From Cinnamomum chago (Eukaryota; Streptophyta; Magnoliopsida; Laurales; Lauraceae): a DNA stretch of 64,000 nucleotides. The stretch covers positions 81,696,501 to 81,760,500 of the forward strand of contig CP142452.1 of the NCBI GenBank assembly GCA_038049695.1. The letters run 5' to 3'. The notes below the pieces were generated by a model that made no database searches, was not told the origin of the DNA, and was given only the letters and a program-made list of their open reading frames with translations. The first letter of the stretch is position 1. Each line of letters starts with the position of its first letter. The position numbers and the translations under genes were made by a program. Of this stretch, positions 32,763 to 47,536 are shown in pieces.

Positions 32763-35265
32763 GGGCATCATTGGATCCGATTGAGCCCTCGGGTGAGAAA
32801 ACTAGACTTCCGATAAGGGGAGGTGGCAAGTCAGTTGAGAATTGTTGTATTTTAACATTCGAATAAAAGCATCTCCGGCCGATATATTATTTAAGAGATA
32901 GTCAAATTTGACTTGAAGGCTTATGTGTCAATTTAAAATTTAAAATTTTAAAATCTTTTTTATCAATAGCTGCACTCGATTTACCAAATTTGTTATTTTA
33001 TTATATCTTTATCTTTTAACTCATTTAACATTTTTATCTTTTTCAAAAGATTTTACATTTTTATAGGACCCACATCATAAAATATTTTAAAATAATAGAA
33101 GGCATTTATTTGACTTTTTCATCTGTTAAGTTTGGTAATTCTATATGTGCCGTACCAAATGCCACGTCATATATGACATCTCTAAGTTGGAGAGTCCTCT
33201 TCTGCCTTTCCTGACCATTACAACAGTCATGTGGCATTTGGTATAGCCGTTAAATATTCTCTCAAATCCGCCCCATTGTATAGAGGTTATAGGCCCACAG
33301 AGTCACATTCCCACCATGGAATTTAGGACATTGTATTTGTATGGGCAGTTGGCACAATCCTGACATGTATTGGTGTCGCGCCCAATACAGGTAAGGAGCG
33401 CAAGTTGTTTCTGCCTTTGCTTTTTTCTGAGAGGAAAAATGACGTGTGCTTAAAGGGGTGGACCCAAGTACAATGCTATGGGCTAAAGCCCAGACCCAAA
33501 ACTGAAAAAGGTTTAAAATTCTTAATAACCTCGTGTAAATTTTAAAAGTTAATATGCAGAGAAAATTCTCTGCAAATCTGGGTTTCCACGGTGCTGTACA
33601 AACGTGCTGTGAAGTGATTTTTAGAATGATGATAGTTAAAGCATCCTTCTCTCTCTCTCTCTCTCTCAAGATGTTGATAGTGAGTGGAAAGCAGCAGAAA
33701 GCAAGCCTCAGTAGGTGTTATGCTATTGGCCTAGTCCTACAGAGAGAACAACTCCTAATGCAGTTTAATTAAATTTTGGGCACAGTTATGTTAGAGGAGG
33801 ATATTTATTTTAAGTGGTTTAGATATTCGATAGGTGGGATATGTACCTGAGATACTTTAAATGACGTTGTTTTTTCTTGGATTACTTACTACGGATGTTC
33901 GGAGCAAAAAATATTCTGTAACAAATTTCTGGTGCATACCTTGACCTTATATGATTTATTTTATTTTTTTTTAGTGCCAAAGTTATTAATATATGATTTT
34001 GAGTGCCAAAGTTATTAATACAGGATTTCAAGTGCCAAATTTATTAATATATGATTTTTTTTTCAGAAAATGTAGATTTTTTCCCTCCCCGCCGTTCAGT
34101 GCACCCAAAATAAATAAGATTCCACAATGTGAAATCCATGCTCGAAGATATCCATGAGAAAAAAAATCCACCATTGATTTTTCTATATGCTGTGGAGCCC
34201 ACGATTGCTCAAAATCTCGTTAAAAGAAAAGAGAATTGGACTTTTAGTTGAGGCCTTGCTTGAAAAAGTCAAGGATGTGAATTGTTCCCTGCCCTGCCCT
34301 TAAAAAACAAGGTAGAGGCTGTTTTGTTATGTTGTGATTTATTATTTTAAATGGCAACGCTGCTTAAAAACTGCAATGAACGAGCACCTTTCACCTGTCT
34401 TACTGGCCCTTGTTAGATTAAGATCATTTGATTGGAGTGATTTTGGCCTTACTTTCAATCCACATCAAAAAACCATGACCCATCCAGATGGACCCCATTT
34501 GTATGAAACTATTATGGACCCAAGTTTACATTAGACCTGAATTGGGCATTTGGGCACCCAAGTGAGCCCATTGTGATCAAGGGATCCAACCACAACCTAT
34601 TTTAGTTATCAGGGCCCAATATTCAGGCCAGGATCAGCCCATGGGTCTGAAATCAAAGTCCAGACAGCCCATTTTCCAGGCATATACAAACCCCTGTTAT
34701 CATAAATATGTCACCCAGACCAGGCCATTTAATCATTGGGCCAAGAAATCAAACTAATGTCCAGGCCATAACTAAAAATACATAACAGTCCAAATCCATC
34801 CCAATAAGGGCTGGTGTATCAGGTAAGGTTCAGCTAACCTGGCCCATGTTCATCACTACATGGGAGGAGCAAAAATCAATAGCTCAGAAACAATTTAAGT
34901 GGTATTTGTTCTTTAATGGCCTCTCTGCAATTTTTTGTTTTATAATTCATGACGACTGCAGGAAATACGTATTACTTTAGGCATGTGCCCGGACTGTGAG
35001 TAGGGCCCCACTAAATGAAGGGGCATGGATGTGCACACCTACCATGTAAATCTGAATTTCCTAAAATCAGAGTTAAAGCCTTCAAAAATTGAAAACAGAT
35101 TATAACCTGGTTTTCACAGTCAGCCAAATGTAGCCAACCCTGTACATGCTCTCTCATTACAAAATAGAATGCCCAAGTAAAGCCCCTTTCATCATGTAAA
35201 TTCTCCCCCATATCAGTGTTCAGTAGGCCGCCAAGCTCTTTTCAGGAGAAAAAATGCGACTTCAG
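32763..35265. other. Gene-free DNA 3' of the receptor kinase
   Basis: No gene is seen. An inverted repeat lies at 33150-33247 (arms GTACCAAATGCCACGTCAT and its diverged complement), probably a MITE or hairpin relic. A CT repeat lies near 33646. GGGCCC-rich DNA at about 34520-34850 resembles sequence at 43010-43135. The last 250 bases before 35266 probably include the 3' untranslated region of the kinase. Confidence 0.45.
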
Positions 35266-38200
35266 TTATACGCGCGATCTTTCCTTAATGCTGGTCATGT
35301 TGCTCAGTTCGACTTGCTGGTGCTCTATCCGATTTAAAGCGTAAGAAATGTCTCCTCTCAATGAAGACCTTGTATCTTCCCTGGAGAGACGCAATTGCCT
35401 TATTCTTGATATGGTCTGAGAAACATCTAGAATTGATGGGCGCTTTCTTGGCACTTTCTGTACACATTTGTATGCAATGCGGGCAAGTAGCCCGACCTCT
35501 TCAGAGTTGCATTTACCGACAAGTTCCTTATCAAGGATTTCATCCCAACCTGCTTTCCCGTCTCCATCCATCGCCGCCTGAATGATTAATATTCATATGT
35601 TCCCAAGTCAGATTCATCGAGAAAATATGCAAGGGAAACAGTGATAACATAAACGTATAAATTATTACCACACCCAACATATATTTGACTACAAAATTAT
35701 GCATTAAAGAGTGATGTTCTAATGCAGCATTTCATACAAAGTAGGGTCCATCATTTGCTGTATTATGAGCCTCCCAAGGACAACGATGCCTCCAGAAAAA
35801 TTGTGAAATTGGCGAATCTTTAACCACCTCATCTTGAGTTCTCTTTCCACACTGTTGTTGTTTTTCACTATCAATTCAAATGCCAAAGACTAGGGCCCTG
35901 TTTGGCATCGTGCCAGTGGGGTGTTCTCGTGTTCCCAAGGGATAAAACCATTCAGAACGTGTTTGGTAACCAAAATTACCGTTCAACACCCATGTTTTCA
36001 CTGGACCGATTCCAGGAAAAGTGACCCATGGGAGTAAGAAGTTGAGAACGATTAATTTCCCTTTTTTTTTTTTGGAAGAGACTCGCTGGCACAAAGCAAT
36101 CTCCAGATTTTCCCCACGTTTCTCGTCAATAGTCTGGGTTTCGCTAAAAGTCCCCTACCATGTCTCTTCTCTTACCCTACCAGTCTAGCCTGCAACTCTG
36201 TGTGCCTCTCCCTCTCTATGTGCCCCAAGTTGGACGACCCACTTCTGGTTCCTTCTTCTTCATCTCCTCCTTTTATTTTGTTTTTCTTCATTCCTTTCTC
36301 CTCCCCCCCAGCCAGCCACCTACACGATGCCTCTTTTTCTCCCTTATTCTCTCTTAGTCCTCTCTTCTCTCTGTCCTTACCCCTCTCTATGTACAGCTCT
36401 CTCTCAAGCCCAACTACAATCACACCCATCAACCTGACACTCTCTCCCCCACTTGCCTAACGACTTCCCACCTCCTCTTTTTTTCTTTTCTTTCTTTCCT
36501 TTTTTTCCCTTTCTCCTATCTCCTCTTCCAACCCAGCCACCCCCTGCCAATCCCTCTCTCATCGTTTTCTTTTATTGTTTTTCTTCTTCTTCCTTTTTTT
36601 TTTTTTTTTTGCTGGGTCTTCTTCCTTTTTTCTTTTCATGTTTTTTCATTTTTCTGGTCAGCCCTTTGATCTTTCTCTTTTTCTTTCTTCATATTTCTCA
36701 GCCCTCTCTCACATCTCCCACCAACCCCTTCCCTTCTCTTTCTCTATTTCCCTACCCTCTCTGTCTCTCTCTCTCAGGCCACACACCCAGGCCCAGCCAC
36801 CGCCACTTCTCACTTTCCACACCTCAGACTGCACGACCCCACATAACAAATTTACCTTGAGATGGGTCAAAATTTTACAACAACAAATTCTTGTCCCATG
36901 TTTTAATTCCTATAAAAGTGGGCCCACATTGTAAATACTATAAAGGGGGGCCCTATATATATTTTAATTCCTAAATGTGGGTTCAGTCCTATAAATCTAA
37001 AGGTGGGTCCTATGTACAATGATTCCCACGTGTTACAATTCCTAAAGATGAGCGTATATTGTAAATTCGTATATGTGGGCCTCATGTTATATTTACGTAA
37101 GAATGGGCATTGCTACCTTTTTAATATTTAAATTCTAACATTATTGACAAATATAATTTTCTTGATTCTCTTTTGAATAAAAAAATTGTAATGTTACCAA
37201 ACAAGTTCCATACAGCACATTCTCCACGGAACAATTTAATATAATGTTGCCAAACAAGTTTTAAATAGAACAATCTTAGCACAACCCGGTCTCAATACAA
37301 CTTGGTCTCAACACAAAATCGGGAACAATATGAAAACGATGCCAAACAGGGCCTAGTGTGCTAGGATCCTCCAAACCCCTGACATATTAATATGGTCATT
37401 ATCCCCAGATCTTGAGCCCCACATTTACAGCATAGTGAACTAGGTTAAGAATTATACAAGTCACATAAACAGCTCGTTAAGTGGGCTTATGACTTTAAAG
37501 ACTAAAATTGATCTGATAAGTCGAGTAAATATCAAACTTAAATTTACCAAAATTATGATCAAAATGTGACACGCAGGACAAGTTATGAAGTGTCAATGGA
37601 ATCCATCGCTAGTGTCAGTAATCATATGATATCCAACCAATATCGTTGCCTAAGGATGTGAAGTTGTGAACGAGCCAAGCTGATTTGCAATTGTTGCTCA
37701 AGCTCAGCTTGATTGGACTCGAGTTCAGTTGGCTCAATGGTTTCATGAGCCAAGCTCAAGCTCCACCTGTTCAGCTCGAGCTTGTCATGTTAAGGGGCAT
37801 TACTCAAACTCGATCTCGGCCAACCACCATATATATATTTTAGCAAAAAAAAAAGTTTAATACATAATAAATTGAAGTTTATTATGTATTGATATAAAAG
37901 GAAAAAGGACTTGCTTCTGGAGACATAGGACAACTGGTGGATGGTTGAAGTGGAGTGGATGGTTGAAGTGAAGACTTTCTTTTGGAATTCACTGTGATTG
38001 GCACTTCCCAACAAGATTGAAGGGAAAATCTTACAAGACAATGATCATACCAGCTATGACCTATGTAGTAGAATTGTGGCTAATTTAGTAACAACAAATG
38101 CAAAAATGAGTGTAGCAAAGATAAGAAGGTTGAGATGGATATATGGTAAAACTAGGAAAACAAGAATAAGAAATTAGTGCATTTGGGAGCATTTAGGGGT

Positions 38201-41200
38201 AGCATCAATTGATGAAAAATTAAGAGAGACTCATTTGATATGGTTCGGACATGTCAAACACAAGTCAACAACGGCTCTAACAAGGAAAATTTTATCTATG
38301 CAGGTTGCTGGTCCCTCAAGGAGAAGAGGTAGGCTGAAGAGGACATGGATGAAAGTAGAAAGGATAGATCTTAAGTGCAATATATCCAAGGTTTTGGCCT
38401 AGAAGAGACTAGGATGGCGAAACAAAATTCATGTACCTTACCCAACATATTTGAGACAAGGCTTTGATGATGGTCATGATGAAATGAGAAACTAAATGCG
38501 GTAACTTAGCATGAGAATCAAACATTTTTTTTTCTAATAACAAAATTGTACCGGCATTGCTAACCACTTATTTGACATGTGGGCCCACCCTGCTGAAATT
38601 CAAACTGCCCATACCATGCACTAGTCCTTGTCATCCCTTAATGTGCACTCGAGTTAAGCATTGTCAATCCAAGATCAAGCTAAGGTTAGCTAAGCTCAAT
38701 TTGTAATCAAGCCTGGGCTCCTCGATTCAATTTGTGTTAAGCCAAACTCAAGTGAGGCAAGGCAATGCTCGTGTTGGCTCGCTTACATCACTACTGGTAC
38801 ACATATTAGGGACTTCAGGTGTGAAGAAAATCTTGTAATGCATGAAAATGGAAGTCAGAGATACTTACAAGATTGATGTAGTCCATTAGGCCTTGCTGCG
38901 GGTTGATGGCTGTTATGAGCTCAAAAAGTATAATGCCAAAACTGTAGATGTCACTCTTCTTTGTGAACTTGTTTGTCGACATATATTCAGGGTCCATGTA
39001 ACCATAAGTACCCTTCAGACCTGAGTTTCTGCCATCAAAAACCTCTTCCTTTGACAGCCCAAAATCAGCAACCTAATTTGATGCAAGCAAGTTGTTTATT
39101 TACTTATTTGGAAAATGAAAAGATAAATAGGAGACAACAAAACAAAGACCCAATTTATTGAGTACCCCAAGCATTGCAGATATATTTGCAGCAATTAGTT
39201 GACACTATAATGCTAGCACTCAAACATATGGAGGCATATGTGAGAGACAGAGTGAGAGAGAGCAACAGTGAAAGCAAATCAACAACTGCTACATGGGCAG
39301 GTATTTAACAGATTTAATTGTTGCACCATTCTTATAAGGGGAGGCAGGTTCGTATTAGTAGTGGCACATACAATTCCTGAACTCCATCCTCTTGCTAAAG
39401 GGGCTTTTAAGGCAGCGTGAAAGCTGAAGCAGCAGTTGGAGGAGAGAGCATCTCAACTAATTTAGTTTCTAATTTTAGCAACCACCATAATGTGGACAGG
39501 AATATATATAATTCTACTCAAACAATATATAAAAGTCATGTCTCTTTTGGGGTCCCCACTATGTCGGGACAAGGCTTTGATGATGATGTCTCTTTTGGGG
39601 TGCATCTGAACATGCCATCAAAAGTTCTATGGAGACATAATGGTTAATGAAATTCTCGTCAAGCAATCATCTCACCTTAGCCCTCATCATTCCATCCAAT
39701 AATATATTAGCCGACTTTAGATCCCTATGAATCACAGGTGGAACTGCCTATTAAAAGCAATATAGGAATTAGTCAATGATCTTGGGAAAAAATATATATA
39801 ATATATTCTAGCACAACATACCCCTTCATGTAAATATTCAATCCCATGAGAAATATCCTGAGCAATTTGGAGCCTTTCGTCCCAGCTTAATGCTCGCATA
39901 CCTTCACCTAAAGCACATAGGCATGGTCATTAATTTCTATCGGTGCAAGATTCAGTTACAGTCACAAAACAGATCGGTCTAGACACTAGATAAATAAAAG
40001 AAGATGTGGATAAGTGAAAATCAAACCAATTCCCCAAACAAGTATTATAGTTCTGTTCACTAACCCCTTCTTTTTATGGATAGTGAACTGTTTGTGATGG
40101 ACGAGGCCAGATAGTAGTGAAATTCTAGGGAGATAAATGAGGGCATATAGTACTGTACTTCTGCATGTGGTGTCCACAAGGTACAAGAAGAAACATAAAG
40201 AGTATGAGGGAACTCGTAATATGATGTAGCAGCAGCAGAACCACAATTTTTCAGTCTCCTAGCACAGGCACATTTTTACATACTGAAAATTGCAATCAGT
40301 ATGAATACACAATAGAATAGCTAGTGATCTATTCCACTGTGATCTATCCCCAATAGTTAGAACAACTTGCTCCAGTGGTTCATTCTGTAAGCCAGCTCTT
40401 TATTTGTAATTGTAAATATGGGTTGGTCTCCTCTCATACCCATCTCACCAACCAACCAACCAGTGTCCCAAACACAGAAAACAGAAGATTTTATAAGTGC
40501 ATTCCATTTGGATTACATCCTAACACTGACTAAAGCAATGTGCAAAGGTAAAGAGCTATCTGTAAACTTTCAAATGGCATAAGATATATGTCTCAGATTC
40601 TCATCAGAACTAAAATATGCAGAAAACATCATAAGTTGGCCGAAGGAGTCAACAGACACAAATGCCTCCATTGTTTTTGGGTGCCATGAGTTAGCTCTCG
40701 TGTCATGATGGTGCTTAAAATAGGAGGAAAACTTTTAAGGCACGTTTGTCTAGCGTCGGCAGACAAACGAAGGAAGAGGAAGTCCGTTGAAAAGCAGACC
40801 TTTTTTCCCCTGTTTCGGAAAAAAACACATTGCACAAATGTGTTCTAAGAGGCCATTATATGTTTTCCGACTACATATGGGCCCCATGGGCAATTTTCTA
40901 AAAAGTAAAAGGAATCTAAAATAGTTAGATTTCTCAAAGATCAGGAACAATTTTTTACGTATATGGATAAGTCCTTAAAAATGCATAATTTCCTCATCAT
41001 TTTAGAATTAATTAAGGACTTAATCATCAAATCATGAACCATTTTAGTAAAAAAATCATGATTTTATGTTTATGGGCATCAAAGTTTGAATTTGAGTCAA
41101 AATTCATCCAAAAATCGCATTTTCACATAAAATCATGAATTTCTCTATTTTTGGCATTGAAAGTCACAAATTTCTCATTACTTCTTAATTACACATGAAA

Positions 41201-44200
41201 TGATGAATGTTTTTTGCACCATTGATTTAATTGAAGATTTGATAAAATGGTGACATTTTATGCATCTATTTAGTGTGAATTGGGCCCGCATCTTGCATCA
41301 TTTCTTCCCTATATGAATAGATTATTCCTTGACATTTGTTTTTATTTTTGTAGGGAATTTCAGAATTTGGGGCCCAAGAGAAGACAAGATTTAAAGAGTG
41401 AGAACCAAGGCAGTGAAGTTCCATTTGGGGTCCACATGCATTCAAAAATTGCAAATCAGATTTGAAATTTATTTGGAAGCGAAGTGGGGCCAAGTGGAGA
41501 AATTGGAAGCTACCAAAGGAGTTTCAACTTTTTAAGGAAGGGCACATAAAAGAGATTTGATGAGAGAAACCAACTCCTAAAAAGTAGGCCTCAAAGATTT
41601 GAAATTTGCAACCAAGATTCTTCCAAAGAAGTGGTTGCACGTCCAAGCCCTCCATCCCATATGCTTCACCAGTCCAAGATGGCATTCCACATGAGTTCCA
41701 AAATTTTGTTTCGAATTTGAAATTTCAGATTTGAATTAATTCTTAGCCAAAGTGGGCCCAAGAAAGGAAGTAGCATGAGATATAAAGAATCCTACCTTTA
41801 GTAGGATGGTGTGCCAAGAAATCCAAGAAGCTGGAAAATCCCTTGAAACTCTCCCAAAACCCTCCTAATCCTAATCCAACTTGGACCCCACACTACTAAT
41901 CCCTACCCAAACCAAAATCTTGCAACCCAAGCTATCAAAAAAAATTATAAAGAGACCACAAAAGGGGTTGCACGTCAATTCAATCTCCCCCATTCACCTT
42001 GGACGACCAGCAACATATTCCCCTCCTTTTTCCATTAATTTTTCTCCATCTCTCTTCCTCCCATCACTACTTCATCCAAGGCCTTCCCTAAGGCACACCA
42101 CCACTTGGATTTCCATGCCGCCGCCGTTGTTGCCATCGTTCCATCATCAACCAGCCATCTACTTCTCCCTTGGTGAAGGATTGAAGACTTGAAGATGGGA
42201 TTATGCGCAAGTCCTATTTTCGTGATGTGTTCAATCTAGGGTAAGGAAAGATTTTTTTTTTTTTTTAGTTTTGATTAATGTTGAGGAATTACTAGTTTAT
42301 TGGTTCATTTTAATCTAAAAGACTCAATTAGTGAGGTCAAGGTGTCCCGCCTTTGATTGGCATCGGGTGTTTGTGGGTAGTGACAATACGCACTAGGTGT
42401 AGTGTTTTTGCAGTCTTTTTATTAAATTTTGCCAATATAATGTTGTGCTTTCCCATAATAAGAATATTTAGAATTCTTTTTATCCTTATTTTTTAATGAT
42501 ATTATTAATGGATTTTTATTTTTAATGCATGATTTATTTGTTTTTATGCAATTGGTGGTTTGACGTCTTTTATGTTTTTGCAGTCTTTAGATTAGGATTT
42601 TTATTAGGGATTGTAATTTTTAATTTGGATTTGTAATAAAATTTCAATTTCAGTTTTGTAGAGATTTATTTATATAGATTTTTGATAGGCTAGATTAGTT
42701 TTTCAATAGGACAGGTTTTACGCGATTAATTACTCCCTGTGGATCGACCTCGGACTTCACCGAGTTATTACTACAATCGCAGCCTTGCACTGGGGGCTGA
42801 CGATCATATATCCTTAGATTTCGAGAAAAATGAACATTTATGATGATGAAACTGTTGAGAAACAGGCTGACCTTTTGTAATTTCATCAAAATTTGGGATT
42901 GCTATGTAAATATAGAAACTTTTAAGATTGCTATGTTAGTACTAATTTACAGGGTACATAAATGGCATATACACAATACATATATACATAGAAAATATAC
43001 AAGCCTACAGAGCCCAACAAGCTTGCAAATGTTAAGGGGTTCAGACCATAAATATGGGTCCAAGTCCAGCTCATCAAACCCAGATGCATGTCTCAGCCCA
43101 TCTATCCAGGTCTGAACCAGGCCCATAGACAGCCTTAAGTTATACCTTCATCATTCAGTTACATTTGTTTTCACTCCTTACAAGTACAATGAGTGACTAG
43201 CCTTGATCTTAGTCAAAATTAATGAAATTGACATCCCTTCCATGAAGAGCATATTAAGGGACATCAGCTTTTATTTTTCAAGCATGAAAAGCTTGACTTA
43301 CCATATAAAAGGCTGGCCAAGCTCCCATTACTCATGAATTCATAGACAAGCATGTGTTGACCTTTATCCACACAATACCCAATTAAATTCACAAGATTCC
43401 GGTGATGCAATCTAGCTAGCAGAAGTACCTGTGGAAATGAACAGGCACAAGTTGAAGTTTTCAGTGAAAATATGCAGTCAAATAACTAATGTCTTGTTTT
43501 GTAGCCCAATCAATCATTACAAAGTTCCAACATGTCTTACAGTGATTAGAATTGACTGGATAGATTTAATACAAAAGAAACAGAAATGTGTCATAGAATT
43601 CACAAAACCTTCATTTACAATAAAAGAATCTCCAAAATCTTTCCACAGAAAGAGAGAAGAATTAATTAGTTCTACTGTAAAATGGGCATCCACTGAACGC
43701 ATCAGAACGTTCATGAACGCCTTCTACTTCTACCACACAACTGATTCTCACAAGCATGCACACACCAAATTAAAGAAGGGAGGTTGGGATGCGAACACAT
43801 ATATGCATGAATTCAAAATGACCAAAAATCAGCCTCATCAGATTATGATAGCCATGTATACAAGGGACTGAAAAAGGGTATTCAAGAGAAGCGACAACAG
43901 ACAGTTTGGCATTTCAGTTTGCTCTGAATTCTTTGTCGGCATGAAGTAGTTCATCCAATCACAGTACATCAAGCAGATACGGGAAGTGCATAAGCGTCAA
44001 TCAACCCCACTTTCCATCAATCCATTCCATGCCAGCATGATTAATTCCCTTGCCTTTTACACCATATTCTTCAGAGGCAGTGTACAAATCAATTTTTTAA
44101 GATTCATCGGTGTTGGGGAGGAGAGAGAGGGTCAATTGACCTTAGGCGGACCGATATATGAGTTGATGAAGCAGTACTCAATTTTTTTACCTTTAAAGCT

Positions 44201-47200
44201 CACCAGTTCTACTCGATATGAACACAAACACACACACAGAGTAATAACCATTAGTCCATACCTAAGGATATCCAACTAAAGAGTTGATGTAGAAATATGT
44301 AAAAGTAAGATTTCAAACTAGATTTACATAAAAATAATAATTAATGAGGCATGACTGAGCTTAATCCTTGACCAGAAATGTCTCCAATGTTTTTGGTTGC
44401 ACTTCTATTTTCCATTCTGTTCACTATTTCAAACTGAAATTATTTTAGATGCCTGATTTGAGCACACCCCAGCTTTGATAAAAACAGAATAAATTCCACC
44501 ATATTTTTTTTTTCAAAATGACCAAATTGATCTTGTGATGAATCATCATCCTTCGCACACACGCACACACACACTCACATAAAAAGGAATGCAAACATAA
44601 TGACAAGTTTTCCATAGTCACTGACTTACTGTAGCAAGAGTTGGACAGAAGACACACACAACATAGTTGGAGCCACCGGTCCCACAATATAAAAAATGCT
44701 TTAGTGGATTATCTACATATAAAAGATAGGCCTTTCAGATGTTGCTACCAATCACTCAAAGGCAATGATTTCAAACCACGGTGCTTCCATATATACCGCT
44801 CACTTTCATTCCCTTTAATCAAACAACTAGTAATTTTTTTATGATGATAAATGTCCGTAGTTTATTAAAAAGCCCACTTTTTGTAGGGCCACTGGATAAT
44901 GAATTTTGAGATCTACCAATCTCATTTGGAATTTATAATCATCGGATTCAAGACAACGATTGTTAAATGTTAACTGGCTTTTATATTGACCATCAATTTC
45001 AAAGTTTTAGATTTGATGGTTAAAAATGTTTGGCGATGCTTATTTTTTGTATATTACTAACCCACACCATCCTCTTGTATTTTGAGAGTCCAGCAGACCC
45101 TATAAATTGCTACTTTTTTCTAACATGAAAAGTTAGGGTTAGCATCTTAAAATGCCAAGATAAACCCTGGCATAACTTGGCATGTTACTATGCAATGTAA
45201 CTTGCCATATCAGTAAATACACAGAATGAGGGATTCAGTGGACACATGAAATACAAGAATGTGGATCGGTCATCTATAAAAATGGGCATCGTCTAACACT
45301 GTAAGCCATCAAATGTTGCTTGATCAAAGGCAATGATTTCAGACCACATTGCTTCCATATCTACTATCCACTTTCATATCCTATAACCAAATGGTTAATG
45401 ATGTTTGATGATGTGTTTTTTTTTTTTTAATTTTACAGATAGCTAATCTAACAAACCCTCTCTTTTGTGGTGACTTCATTATTAATGAATTTTGAGATCT
45501 ACTAATCTCAATTGGTTTTTAACTTCTACCAACTTCATTTGACATTTGCAGCCATCTTATCAAAGATAATGATTGATAGCCATTAAATGATTCTTATTTT
45601 GACCACAATTTCAAACTATTTTAATAATAGTTAAAAATGCTTGATGATGCTCATTCTTGATAGATGACTAATCTACACCATCTTCTTTTGTTCATAAGTC
45701 TAGTGAGCCTCATAAATTGCCACATTTTCCAATACGACAAGTTAGGATTAGTGTCAAAAAATGCCAAGCTTACATATGCTAGCATAACTTGGTATGTTAC
45801 AAAGCAATGAAACTTGCACAATCAATACATGCATGGCACAGTGTGGGCCAACTAGACACATGATACACAATAGGAAGGTGGGGATTAGCCATCTATCAAA
45901 ATTGGCTTTGTCATACATTGTTAACTATCAGATTCAACACTTTGAAATTGATGGTCAAAATAAAAATCAATTAACGACTAGCAATCATTACCTTAGATCG
46001 GACAACTGAAAATATCAAATAAATTTGATAGATGTAAAAATCAAATTAAATTAGTAGTTTTCAAAATTTATCACCCAATTGCCCCACCCTGAAAAAAAGA
46101 GTTCATTGGACCAGCTATCTATATAAAATATTTTCATGCAATATTAATAGTCATTTAATCAATATAAATGAAAGTGGAAAGTAAACATGGGAGTAGTGTG
46201 ATTCGAATTCATTGAATTGAGTTGAATGAAAAATGATAAGCTACAAGCCAGCATAACTTAGCATGTTAAGATGCAGTGTAACTTGCCATGATAGTAAATA
46301 CACGGCAATACATGGGGCCCATTGCACGGATGAAATACAAGAGGGTGTAGATCATCATCTATAAAAATAGGCATCATATAACATTCTTAATGATCAGATA
46401 TTGCTAGCCATTCGATCAATAATTATTTTGAACAAGAATACTATATCTACCATTCACTTTCATTTCCTTTGATCAGATTGGTTGAAATGTTAATGACTGA
46501 TTTTCTATAGATAACTAATCTTACAAACCCTCTTTGTTAAGGTGGAGCCAATTGACCAAGAATCTTGAGATCTATTAATCTCAATTGATTTTTATCATCT
46601 ACTAATTCATTTGGCAATTATAGTAGTCTTGTTTAAGACATGCTGTCCATCTATCTAGCTTTTATCTTGACTGCCATTTTCAAAGTATGAATTAATGGTT
46701 AAAAAAATGTTCGATGATACCAATTTTTTGATAGATGGCTAATCCACACTATTCTCTTGTATTTTGTGGGTTAGGGGGCCCATAGATTGCCACATAATTT
46801 CAGACATGAAAAGTTAGAGTTAACATCATAAAATACCAAGCTAAACAAGTTAGCATAACTTAGCAAGTCAAGATGTAGTGTAATTTTCATGCTAATAAAA
46901 GCATGGCAGTGTGTGGAGCTCACTAGACATATGAAAAATACAAGGGGGCGCAATTCAGTCAAAAGATTAGGCATCATCTAACTTTCTTAACCATCAGATC
47001 TAAGACTTTGAAATTAATAATTAAAGAAAAAAAACCAATTAATAGCTAACAATCATCACCTTTGATCATATAACCAAAAATGCTAGATGAAGTTGGATTT
47101 GGTAGATGGCATCACTAATCCATAGTCTCCCTCACTATATCATTGGTTTAATGGGTCACACCACCACATAATGTATTTACTAATGTGTAAAGTTAGCATG

Positions 47201-47505
47201 AAAAGTTTTCCATGGAAGAAATGAAGGACATTTCATGTGGAACCTTTCTAACATATCATTACAATGACGATGGTTAAATATAGGGTAAGGACGTGCACAC
47301 AAAAAAAAAAAAAAACACTTTGTTAGATTAGCTATCTATAAAAATTAGCCTCTTCAAACTTTACTAATCTAATCATCTGATCAAGGAAATGAAAGTGAAG
47401 GGTCTATGTTGTTAAAATCCTAACCGTATCAAATTCTGAGGAAAAAATATTTGTATTTATACAATGAATCCCATTTACAAGAAACCTCAGGAATCATGTG
47501 TGAAT

Positions 47506-47536
<31 letters not shown>

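Noticed and set aside
33262-33669. 135-codon minus-strand open frame
   Set aside because: It starts in a CT/GA simple repeat and has no recognisable features.
36172-36934. Several open frames of 86-135 codons on both strands
   Set aside because: They are products of a C/T-only tract inside a transposable element, giving low-complexity F, S, L, P (or reverse E, K, R) proteins.
43431-43871. 146-codon plus-strand open frame
   Set aside because: It lies in intron 2 of the receptor kinase on the opposite strand, with no conserved motif or exon borders.
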